Positions 33,481 to 44,093 of a DNA stretch of 64,000 bases are shown one piece after another. Source of the DNA: Prorocentrum cordatum (Eukaryota; Sar; Dinophyceae; Prorocentrales; Prorocentraceae); assembly GCA_963575745.1 (NCBI GenBank), contig CAUYUJ010012091.1:62001-126000 (forward strand). Direction: 5' to 3'. The notes under the pieces were generated by a model. It was not told the origin of the DNA. It searched no databases and saw nothing but the letters and a program-made list of their open reading frames with translations. Numbering within the stretch: the stretch's first letter is position 1; every line of letters starts with the position of its first letter. Made by a program: the position numbers and the translations under genes.

Positions 33481-34740
33481 TAAATGGTTTGTTTCTTTTT
33501 CTAAACATATCATGGCGCCAACATCGCAGAGCCCGGAGAATCTCGTTCCGGCTTTCGCAGTGGATTTCGCTCGGATTTAGTTTGGCCGGGAGTGAAGACT
33601 GCAAAACATCTACGCGACATTCACTTCGTTGTTCGTTCGCCGCTTCGGGTTTTTCATTGGCAGAAATCCACGCGAACATCCGCTGCAGCACGTCTGCAAT
33701 ATAGGTGCAGTGAAACATTGTGATATCGTGGACCCCACAGGGGCGACGCGCGCACCGATAAATCTTATAGTGTGTGCGTCGTGGCGGGCGCTTTCTGGCC
33801 GCATCGCTCGGGGAGCGATCTACCACAAGATGGGAATACCATACGTTCGGGTCGGACGCGCGCCTCCGAGGATGACGTATAGTACCCATCGGTCGTTGAA
33901 AGTAGGTATTCTTGTATTCCCAGATTCCTATCTTTTTTTCAGTGCCTTCCTGCGTCAATGATCGAGTGGCTTCACCTTTTTCCGTCCTCCTTAGAGGGCG
34001 GACGGAACCCAATCTTTTTTCAACGCCTTCTTACTTCATGCTTCTGCCTCCTTCCGACCGATGGGTATTAGTATGTCTCTGTGCGTCTCATGCAGCACGA
34101 AGGGACGGGGGCTTCAGGCAGAGGGGGCCATGGAGGTCTTTCGGGGGGCCCCCAGGCTGTGCGCGGGCACCCTGGGGGCTCGGGGGCCCGTCCGCGAGAG
34201 CGGCTTCGGGACGGAGAGAGTTGCTCCTGGGGAAGGCCCCGGGGTCCAGACCCCCGCTTCTCCCAGGACCCCACGGCTCGTAAAGCTGGGGCCTGGTTTG
34301 GGCCATGCGGTCCTTGGTTCGGGGCGTCTTCGGGGCGGCCGCTGGCGGCTTCTGGTGGGTCGGCGCCGTGGGGCGGCGGGTTGCCTCGCTGTGGCCTCCC
34401 TCCTCGGGGGGCCGTTGCCTGGGCAGCTTGCCTTTCTGGGGTCGCCGACTCGGTGGGCCGCCGTCGCGCCTCCGAGGTGACAAAACTGGTCTGGCCAACG
34501 GTGTCAAAACAACAAAACAGAAAAATCTTCTAGCGTTCAGAAAATACGCAACAAAACTTCACCATGGGACGGGGTAGGGGGTGTATGAGAAGCCAGCCGC
34601 GTGCGGCTGATCCCCTTAAACCCCCCCACCTTCACGAAACCCTCCTGCCCACTCCGAGTAGAGTCCGTCGATGATCCTCCGTGTCGCCCGATATGTGTGT
34701 TGCTCCGTTCAGTTCCACCGAAGAGTAAGAGACGAGTAGG
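33481..34740. other. No gene recognised
   Basis: Open frames exist at 33489-34010 and 34060-34530 (Gly/Arg/Leu-rich), but nothing recognisable. 34745-34890 is purine-rich. Confidence 0.4.
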
Positions 34741-34904
34741 GGGGGGGCAGGATGAGATTGGGGATGCTAGCGGTGATGAGAAGGAGGGGGATGACGACGA
34801 GGCGAGGAGGAGAACGAGGGGGAGGATGACGAGGCGGGGGAGGCAAGGAGGCGGAGGAGGGGGAGGGGGACGAGGCGTGGGAGGCAAGGAGGAGCAGGAT
34901 CACG

Positions 34905-35080
34905 ACAGTATTGCACTACCCTCGGAGAGGACCCAGACATCCGTCGACATGACTGTTTCAACCCTCGGTCCCAGCGGCCCCAACCCTTCCCTCCAGTTTT
35001 TCGTCCCAGATCCCCTCCTGATGACTCCAGGGGCCCCATACGAAGCCGAGGTCGAGATCGTCTTTTGTCGCAGACCTGTG
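34905..35080 (+). CDS. Possible exon, unknown
   Basis: After a GGA-rich tract the plus-strand frame reads DSIALPSERTQTSVDMTVST, then PNPSLQFFVPDPLLMTPGAP and YEAEVEIVFCRRPVEG. Composition is balanced, unlike the flanking repeats. No family and no clear splice sites. Confidence 0.25.
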
Positions 35081-35094
35081 GAGGGGCGGGGGCG

Positions 35095-35195
35095 ACGAGA
35101 ACGACGACTACGATAACGACGACTATGACGACGACGAGAACGACGACGACGACCACGACGACCACAACGACGACAACGACGACGCCCCGGTAGAC
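35095..35195. repeat. (GAC)n-like microsatellite
   Basis: GACGACTAC/AACGACGAC triplets. Confidence 0.9.
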
Positions 35196-35387
35196 CGCCG
35201 TCGACCTCGACAAGCAGCTGTTTCCTTCCGGCCCCTCCGTCTTCACGGTCCTGGTGCGCGCCTTCTTCCTGCGGGACCGCGGCCTTCTGCCCGCGCGACC
35301 CCGCCTGCATGCGTTCCGCTGGGAGCCCGCCTTCCGATCCGTCCCTCACATTCGGGGGCCATTTCGATCTGAATGGATCTTGTTCCA

Positions 35388-35575
35388 CGTACTCCGAGTT
35401 CGTTAATAAGCGTGGGGAGGGGGCGCCACCCCCGCCGACAGCCCCACATCGACCCCCATCGCGGACAACCGCCGCTCGCCGAAGGTGCTCCAACCCCGTC
35501 GCGGCGCGCCGACGAGGCCAGGTCGACCCCGTCGGGGAGGGACCCCCCACGCTGATTGGCGAACTCGGAGTATCG
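35388..35575. repeat. Foldback element, ~34-bp arms
   Basis: 35388-35421 (CGTACTCCGAGTTCGTTAAT, then AAGCGTGGGGAGGG) is nearly the complement of 35541-35575 (CCACGCTGATTGGCGAACTC, then GGAGTATCG), with a ~120-bp loop. No ORF of note. Confidence 0.8.
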
Positions 35576-35804
35576 AGGCCTCACAGATGGGCGACGCAAA
35601 AAACGGGGTCGTCTGCGCCGACATTGGCGCGTTAGCTGCCAGCGGAAGGTCGCGGGTGAGCGCCCTCGTCTCCACTGTGGCGTGCCGCGCTGGCGGCCCG
35701 CGCAAGTCACCGCGTCAGGTCGCTACGTCATCTCGCGTAAGACCAAATTTTGCTCGTCGTTCAGATGGGGTCCGAGTAGATGGGGTCTAAGAATCACGCC
35801 GCAT

Positions 35805-35945
35805 CGCCGATGTATCGTCGATGCGGCTCGATGTGGAGACTGATGTTCTAGACGCCGATGCATCGCCGACGTCGCCATTACATCGCCGATGCATCTCCGA
35901 TACATCACCGATTCATCAGTGATGCATCGACGACTTGGCGCGACC
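35805..35945. repeat. CATCGCCGATG short repeats
   Basis: Degenerate copies of GCATCGCCGATGTATCG, ACATCGCCGATGCATC and related 9-12-bp palindromic words. Confidence 0.75.
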
Positions 35946-36139
35946 CTCCGACCCCATCTACTCCGACCCCATCTTGGAGGCCTCTGGCATCGACTCGCAA
36001 ACGGCCCGGCGAGGCTCTCGGACGCGGCCGATTCCTGGGGGCTCTCCTGGCTCTGGACGTGCTCCGGCGGCGGCCGAGGGCGTTCTCTGGGGGTGCCCGG
36101 GCCGCCTCGAGCGGCCGCCAGAGGCCGGAGCTACGATTA

Positions 36140-36280
36140 GGCCGGGCCTGTCCGTCTACAGGGGAAATATTCAACAATAGTCAAACAATAGTCTGCGAAC
36201 GATTCTTTGATTTTTTTGAGTATTTCTTGTCATCTGAATTTTTTCGTCCAGAATCCGCCTGTAGGGGGACATGCCTGACC
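36140..36280. mobile_element. MITE, copy 1 (TA-flanked, 141 bp)
   Basis: Terminal inverted repeats GGCCGGGCCTGTCCGTCTAC... and ...GTAGGGGGACATGCCTGACC, with TA on both outer sides (36138-36139 and 36281-36282). The interior is AT-rich and non-coding. Length, TA flanks and ~23-bp termini fit a Tc1/mariner-type MITE. A second copy is at 36896-37054. Confidence 0.8.
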
Positions 36281-36500
36281 TAAAACTACGACCCGAAAAT
36301 CAGGGAGGGAGAGAGTCCCACCGCTGCGGTGCCAGTTCCGATCCAATTCGATGTCGATTCCGCCTGGCCTTGTCGGAATGGGTTCGGATGTTCTGGCAAT
36401 TCGATGTGGCTCGATGCTTGCATGGCGTTGTTTTGCTCATCCTTCGACCTTCGAAGAAGAAGAAGAAGAAGCGCCAAAAGCACAAACTTCAAAGAAGTAA

Positions 36501-36659
36501 GCGTAAAGTTTTGGCACTCCGCGCGGATTTATCGGATCCGCGCTGGGTCCCACCCGCGGCGCCTCCGGCGCCGCCCCTGGCGCGCTCTGCGCGCCAGGGA
36601 GGTGGGTCCAGCGCGGATCCAGGAAATCCGCGCGGAGCGCCAACAGTGAATGTTTACGC
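36501..36659. mobile_element. T-shaped palindromic element, copy 2
   Basis: Outer arms of about 45-50 bp: CTCCGCGCGGATTTATCGGA... on the left against the complement of ...AATCCGCGCGGAGCGCC on the right, almost perfect over GGATCCGCGCTGG and CCCACC. Inside are two perfect hairpins: 36556-36574 (arms GCGGCGCC, loop TCC) and 36575-36599 (arms CCCTGGCGCGC, loop TCT). Same architecture as copy 1, with different flanks. Confidence 0.85.
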
Positions 36660-36895
36660 CGTCTGTTCTTCTGTACATGATGCTGTTTGCTCATCCTGGC
36701 TCGGCCGATTGGACTCGGGATTTCGTTTCCTTGTTCTTGCGGCCCCATCTGACGTTTGTTCCGATCTGATCCGCTTTCCTGATTCGATGCTCGATGCTGA
36801 CCGATCCTGCCCTGGAGCAGGATGAGGAGCAGCACGACGACGACGACGAGGCTGTCGAGGCTGTCATTACCGAAGGCACGCACATGATAAACATA

Positions 36896-37054
36896 CGTCG
36901 GGCGTGTCCCTCTACAGGAGGAGTATTCAAAAATAGAAAAAATATAGCCTGGGGACGTTTTTCTTGTTTTTTTTGTTAAAATATTTGTTTGAGTAGTTGT
37001 TGTGCATGTGTTATCTGTCGTCCAAAATCTGCCTGTAGGGGGACAGGCCCGACG
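36896..37054. mobile_element. MITE, copy 2 (TA-flanked, 159 bp)
   Basis: Termini CGTCGGGCGTGTCCCTCTAC and GTAGGGGGACAGGCCCGACG, with TA outside both ends (36894-36895, 37055-37056). The interior has A- and T-runs and no ORF. Confidence 0.85.
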
Positions 37055-37056
37055 TA

Positions 37057-37424
37057 AAAAATGGGAGGGGTTCTTATTACGTCCTTCCTCGCGCCGTGGA
37101 TCACCCACCCTTGTCGGTTTTCGGACATGCTCAGCCCGTCGGTCTCCGTATATCCCCGTGTCTGGCCTAATCTTCTCGGTCCAGTCGAAACCCCCACAAC
37201 GTCGGGGATTGGGATCACCGTGCCCTCCGTCAAAGCAGCGAAGCAAAACACGTCGGAGGTATCGGGACGACGACAATGTCGCACCTCGAGGGTTCAAAGC
37301 TGAGCTATGTGGCATTTTTTGTGCCTCTTAGAGCTTAGAGTCGCCACGGCGGCGTCCACCCCGAGATCCGGGCCAGAGCGCCTGGCCGGAGCGCCACCCG
37401 AATCATGCCCAGAGGTCGGCAATG
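37057..37424. other. No gene recognised
   Basis: Ordinary-composition sequence between MITE copy 2 and a GGA tract. Confidence 0.4.
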
Positions 37425-37565
37425 AGGCGGGAGGAGGAGGAGGAGGAGGAGGAGGAGGAGGAGGAAGAAGAGGAGAAGGAGGAGGAGGAGGAGGAGGAGG
37501 AGAAGAAGAGGAGGCTGGCCAACGTAAAGAAGAGGAGGAGGAGGAGGAGGAGGAGGAGGGGGATT
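37425..37565. repeat. GGA microsatellite
   Basis: GGAGGAGGAGG-type repeat with one insertion near 37515. Confidence 0.95.
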
Positions 37566-38369
37566 TCTTTTTGCATCGTCGGAGGAGCGGGGGTCAAGAG
37601 GAGGGGCTTGCAGCCCTGCAGAGGCGGGGCTCGCCCCTCGCGCGAGGGAGGCGTGCGCGAGGGGGGCGGGCAGCGAGGCGCAGAGGGATCGCTGGCCGGG
37701 GTCGGGTCTTGTCGGCGCGACCCCTGAGCTGCCCGCCCCGTCCTCGTTATGTGTTCTTCCGGCCGCGAGCCTCCTCCCTCCTGCTCCTGCATAGGTGAGC
37801 ACACGTTGACCGTCATGCCCCCGCTGCACCACCACAGCCACCTCCTCCTGCATGGTGGCACGGTTCGGCCCAACGGTACCCCGTTCATGCCATGCATCGC
37901 CAGCGCAGTCAGCCTCTGCCGAGCCGCCGACGCAAAAAGTGTCGTGTCGACGCGGCGACGGCCCTCAGCGCGGTCGTTCGGCGTCGAGCGCTTCGGGCTG
38001 CCGAGACGCAGCCAATTTCAGACGACCTTTCAAACGACCTAGCGACCGGAACGCCGCCGATCGTTCAAGGTTGAACGGTCCACCGGGTGTCAAGAATTCT
38101 CGCCGAAGTGGTCGCGACACGAACATGCCATACACGGCCAACCCGCACAGTAAGGATGATCATTTTCCCAAGGTTACTCTTGCATCCTTCCCCTTCGGCC
38201 CATCCTTGGCCGCTTTCACTGGCCGCGCCCCACTCGCAAAGTGTCGACATGGCCCTCCAAGGCCATGGCATCCTTTTCGTGCGCCCTTATTGAACGGGTT
38301 GATTGTATAGGTCTCAGCGCACAGCAGAGATCGGCGGCGAGCCTGGGGGGGGGAAGTGAGGAGGGGCCG
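37566..38369. other. No gene recognised
   Basis: Open frames on both strands, none convincing. Confidence 0.4.
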
Positions 38370-38500
38370 GCCTTCTCAGAAGGTCGGGGAGTTCCCGAGC
38401 TGAGAAGTCTTCTGAGCTGTCCCCGAAGACGCAGAAGGCTTCTCAGAAGGCGCGAGGGCCTCTGAGAAATCCCGCCGCCTTCTGCGAAGGCCTCCTTGTC
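38370..38500. repeat. CTTCTCAGAAGG palindrome cluster
   Basis: At least five copies of CTTCTCAGAAGG or CTTCTGCGAAGG, each self-complementary. Similar TTTCTTAGAAA/CTTCTTAGAAGG words occur at 59007-59040. Confidence 0.75.
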
Positions 38501-38684
38501 GTTTTCCTCCCTCGCTCGCCGCCGAAAGAGGGGGACTGAGACTTCTGGCCGTCGCGAAGCGGGCACGTCGGCCGTCTCTCTTCGACGCGTGCGCCTCTCC
38601 GAAGAGGCCCGCGTCGGGCCCCCTTCGGGGGCCTTCGAGCGACGGCCCAGTGCGAAAAGCCAAGCCAAAGGACTGGGGTCCAGG

Positions 38685-38915
38685 TTCGAGGAGGAGGAGG
38701 AGGAAAGGAAGAGGAGGAGGAGGGGGAGGAGGAGGAGGAGGGGGAGGAGGAGGAGGAGGGGGAGGAGGAGGAGGAGGGGGAGGGGAGGAGGAGGAGGGAG
38801 GGGGAGGAGGAGGAGGAGGGGGAGGAGGAGGAGGAGGAGGGGGGAGGAGGAGGAGGGGGAGATGGAGGAGGAGGAGGAGGGGGAGGAGGAGGAGGGGGAG
38901 GGGGAGGGGGAGACG
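38685..38915. repeat. GGA microsatellite
   Basis: GGAGGAGGAGGGGGA repeated for about 230 bp. Confidence 0.95.
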
Positions 38916-40039
38916 TCGCGAAGAAGAGCAGAAGAGAGCAAGGCGACCAAAAAACATGTGTCAATAATCAGACACGTAGTACTCACACTAATAATCTTAA
39001 TCATAGAGAAGAGAAGAAAGTCGTTGCACATCCGGCCAAACAAAAGTCGGAGGATCCTAGAAGTGGGGGTTATCCCGAGGTGGGGCTTAGGGTTTGGGAA
39101 CGAACCCCGCCGGATGCTCACATTCCCTTCTCCTAGGAGCCGTGCAGAGCGATGTCGTGTGATAACCCCACATCCGATCCTACCCCACCCATGTGCCCCC
39201 CCGAGAGAGGCGAAGGAGGCCTGGTCAAGGAAGGGGCGGAGCAAGACGACGCCGCGCCGTCGTGCCCATAACTCAGGCGACCGCAAACATGGATTAAGGA
39301 TTAAGGAGGCATGGATTAGCGACTGGCCCCGTTTCCTTGGGAAATCGCATATTTCCGCCACCGAGCGAGGCCGCACTGGCCGCATTTGGGGGAGGGCACC
39401 TCCCCCGATCCATGGATTTGGCGACCGCGCGCCAAGTCCATGGACCGCTAATCGTTGCGCGCCCCCAAGCGTAAGGGAGGGGCGATAAATGAGGAGGGCG
39501 GCGCGAGGGTTGCAGAAAAGGCCCCTCAGGGCCCAGAGGGGGGCCGTTGGTGCCTGAGCATGTCACCTTTCGTTTGGGGAAACGTAAGACTCGAGCAAGC
39601 CAGAACTCGGATTTGCCGACGTTTTTTGACGAGCGCGCCCTGGATTTTGATTGTCCGCTTTTCGTGGTATGTTTGCAGCAGGAGTTCGCGTCAAATTTCA
39701 GGTTAGGCCTCGTCGTTTTCACGATGTCCCCGTCAGGCCCAGTCGAGCCCCCCGTACACGAGTCTTACGTCGCCCCGATTCTTTTCTCATCATTCAGGAG
39801 GGGAAAAAAACACATACACAAGTGATCGTCGACTCCCAGGAGAGTATGGGAAACTATGGGAAGTGGGGCGGGGAAGACGAGCAAAAATAAGATATTGGGA
39901 AATAGGGGGGATCTTGGGATTTGTGCACTTTGTGTGTCCGTGGGCCCCTTGGCTCATGTGGCGCCTCCCTTCAGTTTAGCGCCCAAGCCGCGCCCCCCAG
40001 ACCCGCTGGCTCTCGAGGGGTCGCGCCTCGCCCCGATCC
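38916..40039. other. No gene recognised
   Basis: 39054-39480 and 39540-39830 have moderately complex sequence, but no frame is convincing. Confidence 0.4.
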
Positions 40040-40044
40040 GACTG

Positions 40045-40228
40045 CAGTGGAAGCCCGTGCCAGGAGGCACCACCCTGCTTGCCTCCAGGGCGCCCTGGGT
40101 CTCTAGGTCAGCTTCGATGGCTCCGCTATGGGAGGCGTGACGTTCCGACACCCATCGACGGACGTCCTGGAGTCTCAGGGTCAAGTTTCTGGTGGAGGGT
40201 TTCTCGTGGACTGGCCTCCACTGTATGT
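40045..40228 (+). repeat. Dispersed repeat D, copy 1
   Basis: Shares CACCCTGCTTGCCTC, AGGCGTGAC, TCCTGG(A/G)GTCTCAGGG and GGCCTCCACTGTATG, in the same order and strand, with 56370-56544. A short third piece is at 63183-63210. It lies just upstream of the TCC tract and gene at 40.36 kb. Confidence 0.8.
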
Positions 40229-40264
40229 TATGATGTTTTTTCTTCTATGTGTCCTCCACCTCTT

Positions 40265-40350
40265 CCTCCTCCAGCCTCCTCCGCCTCCTCCTCCTCCTCC
40301 TCCTCCTCCTCCACTTCATCTTCCTCCTCCTCCTCCTCCCCCTCCTCCTC
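40265..40350. repeat. TCC-rich tract (probable intron)
   Basis: TCC triplets ending in CTCTGAAG at 40358, a plausible acceptor for the next exon. Confidence 0.85.
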
Positions 40351-40358
40351 CTCTGAAG

Positions 40359-41560
40359 GAGTACATGCAGATCCCTCAGGGGCACATGCTGGTCGCCGTC
40401 AACCAGCTAGGGACCCTAGACACCAATGATATCGCTAAGTCAGTCTTCATATGCGTGAGGTGCGGAGCCTGGGCGCAGCAACGCCGACGGTTAAAGCGAC
40501 GCCTACCATGCGCGGCAGCCACCACCAAGGGTTTGGAGGTCCTGAGCAGCCTTCAAAAAGGCATCGGACCCCTTAAGAATCTCGGGCGGTTCATCGACGC
40601 CACCACCCCCACCGGCAAGCTTCGCACGGGTGCAGTGGCTAGCATGATGTACACCAAGGTTGATTTCATCAAGAGCAGCAGCTCCGAGATAGAGAGCTCC
40701 AGCATCTACGAGCAAAGGATGGTAGCACAACGTCAACGTGTTCGGGATAAGGAGATGCGACTTGATGAAGCCAAGGAGGAACATAACACCATGTTAGGAA
40801 ATGCGATGCGTGGCGGCCTGATTCTTCTGACCACGGAGCCGCACGGCGACCAGATGTGCCACCACGACAACATCGCAGAGACCATCACGACCGACGCTGC
40901 TTTTCCCAAGGGGCACGCCTTCCTCCGCTACGGGATCCGCTACCTCTGGCAGGGGGCTCCAACGTGAACGCCTACCTCGGCAAGGCGCGCCTCCAGCCGA
41001 GTGGGCAGGAGGGCGCGGGGGGATGCAGGAGGTTCAGCTTCCGCTCCCCCCACCGCGGTTGCAGCAAGAAGAAGACGCAAGACGCAGAGAGCAGGCGTAC
41101 CTTCATGAGCATGCTGGCGAACATGGTCCATTACAGCTTGGAAGTGGCGGAGAGGGAGGTCCAGTTGGCGCGAAGCGAAGGCCAAGCCGCCTCAGGCCTT
41201 CTCCCAATGAATGCCTTCTCCCAACGAGGGGACTGGTTCGCCTAGGGTCAGAACCAACGGTGGTGTGGATGCTGGGTATCTGAGACCCCCAGTGGATACC
41301 CAAGCTGTATGTGGTGGAGACTCGTATCGGGGAGTACGGCCAGACGGAGTACCCGCAACTCCACGACGAGTTGGACGCGGAGTTGGATGCCAAGCAGTTC
41401 GACGGGGCGAACGCGGGCGGTCTTGCCCGAGCAAGCCAGCCGAGGCGATGAGCTTCAAGCAGCTCGTGGCCTTGGCGGCAGGAGTTCGAGGAGAAGCTCG
41501 AGCTCGTGAGGCCCTTCGGCAAGGTCGTGCCCTTCCCCTGAGGAGGGGGCTGGGCGGGCG
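40359..41560 (+). CDS. Fragmented gene with C-x2-C-x15-C motif
   Basis: Segment 1 (40359-40967) follows a pyrimidine/AAG acceptor-like site. It contains EYMQIPQGHMLVAVNQLG, then VFICVRCGAWAQQRRRLKRR ending LPC (zinc-type C-x2-C-x15-C). LEVLSSLQKGIGPLKNLGRF and a charged helical stretch (YEQRMVAQRQRVRDKEMRLD) follow. Segment 2 (~40964-41245) is in another frame: FMSMLANMVHYSLEVAEREV. Segment 3 (~41290-41450), in a third frame, reads KLYVVETRIGEYGQTEYPQL, then DELDAELDAKQFDGANAGGL. The Cys motif matches the LINE tail at 32.2 kb, and similar motifs occur near the ends of dinoflagellate retroelement proteins (from memory). The frame changes could be introns or decay. Function unknown. Confidence 0.45.
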
Positions 41561-41584
41561 CCCGATCCTCGACCTCCGAGGCCT

Positions 41585-41650
41585 GCGAACTCCTCCTCCT
41601 CCTCCTCCTCCGCCTCCTCTCTCTCCTTTTCCTCCTCCTCCTCCTCCACA
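41585..41650. repeat. TCC-rich tract
   Basis: TCC triplets and a short C run at 41707-41720. Confidence 0.85.
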
Positions 41651-41821
41651 ATTATTCAACATGAATACTACTCTCCTCCTTCCCCGGATGACGGGTTGGG
41701 GGTGTTCCCCCCCCCCCCCCGCGTATTGTTTTTCTACACCGGATTCCACGGAGTAGGGTTTTCGCCTGCATTTGTTTCACAATGCTGCTCTCGTTGAGGC
41801 GCCGGCCTCATTTTCGGGCCC

Positions 41822-41985
41822 CGCTCGTTCCGAATCGTGCTCCCGCTGCAGCGTTGGCCACATTTCCGTGCTTCCGCTCGTTCCGAATCGTGCTCCCGCT
41901 GCAGCGTTGGCCTCATTTCCGCGTTTCCGCTCGTTCCGAATCGTGCTCCCGCTGCAGTGCTGGCGTCATTGCCCGTGCCATGCCA
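41822..41985 (+). repeat. ~54-bp tandem repeat x3
   Basis: CTCGTTCCGAATCGTGCTCC followed by CGCTGCAGCGTTGGCC and CATTTCCG occurs three times in succession, with a few substitutions. Confidence 0.92.
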
Positions 41986-41989
41986 CGGC

Positions 41990-42265
41990 ATGCAATGCAA
42001 TGTTCGGTTGCGTTCCGCTGCGCGATGCCATGCCTTCAGAGCGCTTAAGTGCCACGCCGTGCTATGCCACGCTACGTTTTGATCTCCAACGCCACGCTAT
42101 GCAATGTTATGTTCGGGGCCGCTGTGCGATGCCATGCTTTGTGGTGCGAAGCTTTGTGATGCAATTCTTCGCTACGCCACGCCACGCCATGCTGTGACAA
42201 ACTACGCTTTGCGGTGTTCTTCTACGCCTTGCCACGCCGTGCTCTACAATGCATCGCGTACCCTT
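41990..42265. repeat. GCCACGC/GCATGC short-word repeat
   Basis: Irregular repetition of ATGCCACGC, TACGCCACGCC, GCGATGCCATGC and TGCAATG words. Related words occur next to the copy of dispersed repeat E at 63.8 kb. Confidence 0.7.
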
Positions 42266-42289
42266 TCGGGATCATTGCCCTGCTCGACA

Positions 42290-42385
42290 TCCAACTGTGC
42301 GAGTAGAGAAGGTTTCTACGCCATGGTAACGGATGGGAGGGAGGGGTAGGATGTCAGATTTGACGCGAGCGCACCTGGCTTGTCC
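42290..42385 (+). repeat. Dispersed repeat E, copy 1
   Basis: Contains CAACTGTGCGAGTAGAGAAG, CTACGCCATGGTAACGGATG and TTTGACGCGAGCGCACCTGG, immediately followed by a TCC tract. The reverse complement is at 63695-63795, again touching a TCC/GGGA tract on the same side. Confidence 0.85.
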
Positions 42386-42935
42386 CCCTCCCCCTCCTCC
42401 TCCTCCTCCTCCTCCTCCTCCTCGTCCTCGTCCTCGTCCTCGTCCTCCTCCTCTTCCTCCTCCTCCTCCTCCCTCCTCCTCCTCCTCTCCTCCTCTCCTC
42501 CTCCTCCTCCTCCTCATCCTCCTCCTCCCCCCCTCCTCCCCCCCCTCCTCCTCCTTCCTCCTCCTCCTCCTCCTCCTCCTCCTCCTCCCCCTCCTCCTCT
42601 TCCTCATCATCCTCCTCCTCCCCCTCTTCCTCCACCCCCTCCACCGCGTCCTCCTCTTCCAGCCTCGGATGAGCTTTCCGCGTTCCGCTGTAGTCGCGTT
42701 TCGCGCGTCGCGGTCTGGGCCAGAGTGGTCGCCCGTTTTTGAATTGGTCGGGGCAGTAATTATGATGTCGCTGTCTTACTCAATGTTTTGCCTCCTTCCC
42801 CTCCTCCTCCTCTCCGCGCCCTCTCCTCCTCCTCCTCCTCCTCCTCCTCCTCCTCCTCCTCCTCTCCTCCTCCTCTCCTCCTCCTCCTCTCCTCCCTCCT
42901 CTCCTCCTCCTACTCCTACTCCTATCCTTATTCCT
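42386..42935. repeat. TCC microsatellites flanking a short complex stretch
   Basis: TCC runs at 42386-42640 and 42795-42935. The 150 bp between them (MSFPRSAVVAFRASRSGPEW in one frame) could be a small exon but is not supported further. Confidence 0.85.
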
Positions 42936-43090
42936 TATTAGAATATACTCCTACTCCCCCCTCAGGCCGGCCATTAGGGGCCGCATCCGGGGGGTCCCAT
43001 CCTAACCTGTAAAAAACAATACAAAATCAACATTTTTCTTATTTTTTCCTCTCGACATGGACGTCCTGTCGTCCACGGCGATAATCCATT

Positions 43091-43209
43091 GCAAAAAATA
43101 CCACAAAGAGCACACGCGCGCGTTCATGTCAGAATCCTACCGAACACCGTGTGTTTGCAAGCATTTCAACATAAAAACATCAAAAACCCAATGTTTTTTT
43201 CACAAAAAT
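43091..43209 (+). repeat. Direct repeat F, copy 1
   Basis: GCAAAAAATACCACAAAGAG, then TTCATGTCAGAATCCTACCG, then AAGCATTTCAACATAAAAAC. Nearly identical to 43354-43470. Confidence 0.95.
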
Positions 43210-43353
43210 TGTACAAATTTCCCGCCCGGGCTCTCTTGCTGAAATCATAGGAAAACCATAGGAATCTTAAGAATTCGGTCAAATCCAGCGATTTCACGTC
43301 ATCGCGCGGTGCACTCGCGATGCTCTGTCATGCACCCAGGCCGCGAATCCTGT

Positions 43354-43470
43354 GCAAAAAATACCACAAAGAGCACACTCGCGCGTTCATGTCAGAATCC
43401 TACCGAACACCGTGTGTTTGCAAGCATTTCAACATAAAAACATCAAAAACCCAATGCTTTTTCACAAAAA
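43354..43470 (+). repeat. Direct repeat F, copy 2
   Basis: Differs from copy 1 at only two or three positions and in the length of a T run. The start-to-start distance is 263 bp. Confidence 0.95.
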
Positions 43471-43744
43471 TGCTTTGGGGTGTCCTGTCAGACCGTCGGG
43501 CTTCCTCCGGCCACCTCTGGCTTCCTGCGGTGTACCGGGCCATTCTCGACTCGTCTGGCAATGCGTGCGCGGCATTCAACACGCGCTCGCCAGTTCCCGT
43601 CGGCAACCGCCATCGCGGCCGCATCAGCTGTACCAAACCGGCTGGCCGGTGTGACTTCGGCCCCCAGTTGTGCCAGCTTTGCTTCTTATGTTGTGGGAGG
43701 GCAGGTGGGACTGGGCATGCCATGCTTGACTCGCTCGAGCTGGC

Positions 43745-43850
43745 TAGCTTGACTCCTACTCCTACTCCTATTCCTGCTCCTACCCCTCCTCCTCCTCCTC
43801 CTCCTCCTCCTCCTCCTTTTCCTTCTCCTTTTCTTTCTCCTCCTCTTTGC
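43745..43850. repeat. TCC/CTCCTA tract
   Basis: CTCCTACTCCTATTCC followed by TCC triplets. Confidence 0.85.
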
Positions 43851-43898
43851 GTTTGGTAATCATGAGCGGCTGGGCTGTTCGCGGTCGTTCTCCCAGTC

Positions 43899-44039
43899 AT
43901 TGTTTTGCCGATCGGCGCGGGCCCTCGCGCCCTCCCTCCCCCCCATGGAGTCGATATTTGCTGGTTTTGGCGCTCGCTTCAAGTGGCTGGAGTCTTCCCC
44001 GTAGGACGCACTGTTTCAAAGCAGTCGCGTTGAGCAGAG
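43899..44039 (+). repeat. Dispersed repeat G, left half (interrupted copy)
   Basis: TTGTTTTGCCGATCGGCGC, GGCCCTCGC, CAAGTGG, GGACGCACTG and CAGTCG...AAGCAGAG-like words occur in the same order as in 58743-58852. The match stops at GAGCAGAG (44032-44039), where the 10.2-kb element begins. The right half resumes at 54265. Confidence 0.85.
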
Positions 44040-44093
44040 CCATGAGAATCTTTTTTCCCTTATTGAAGGAAATCATCATTATTTAACTCCGAC

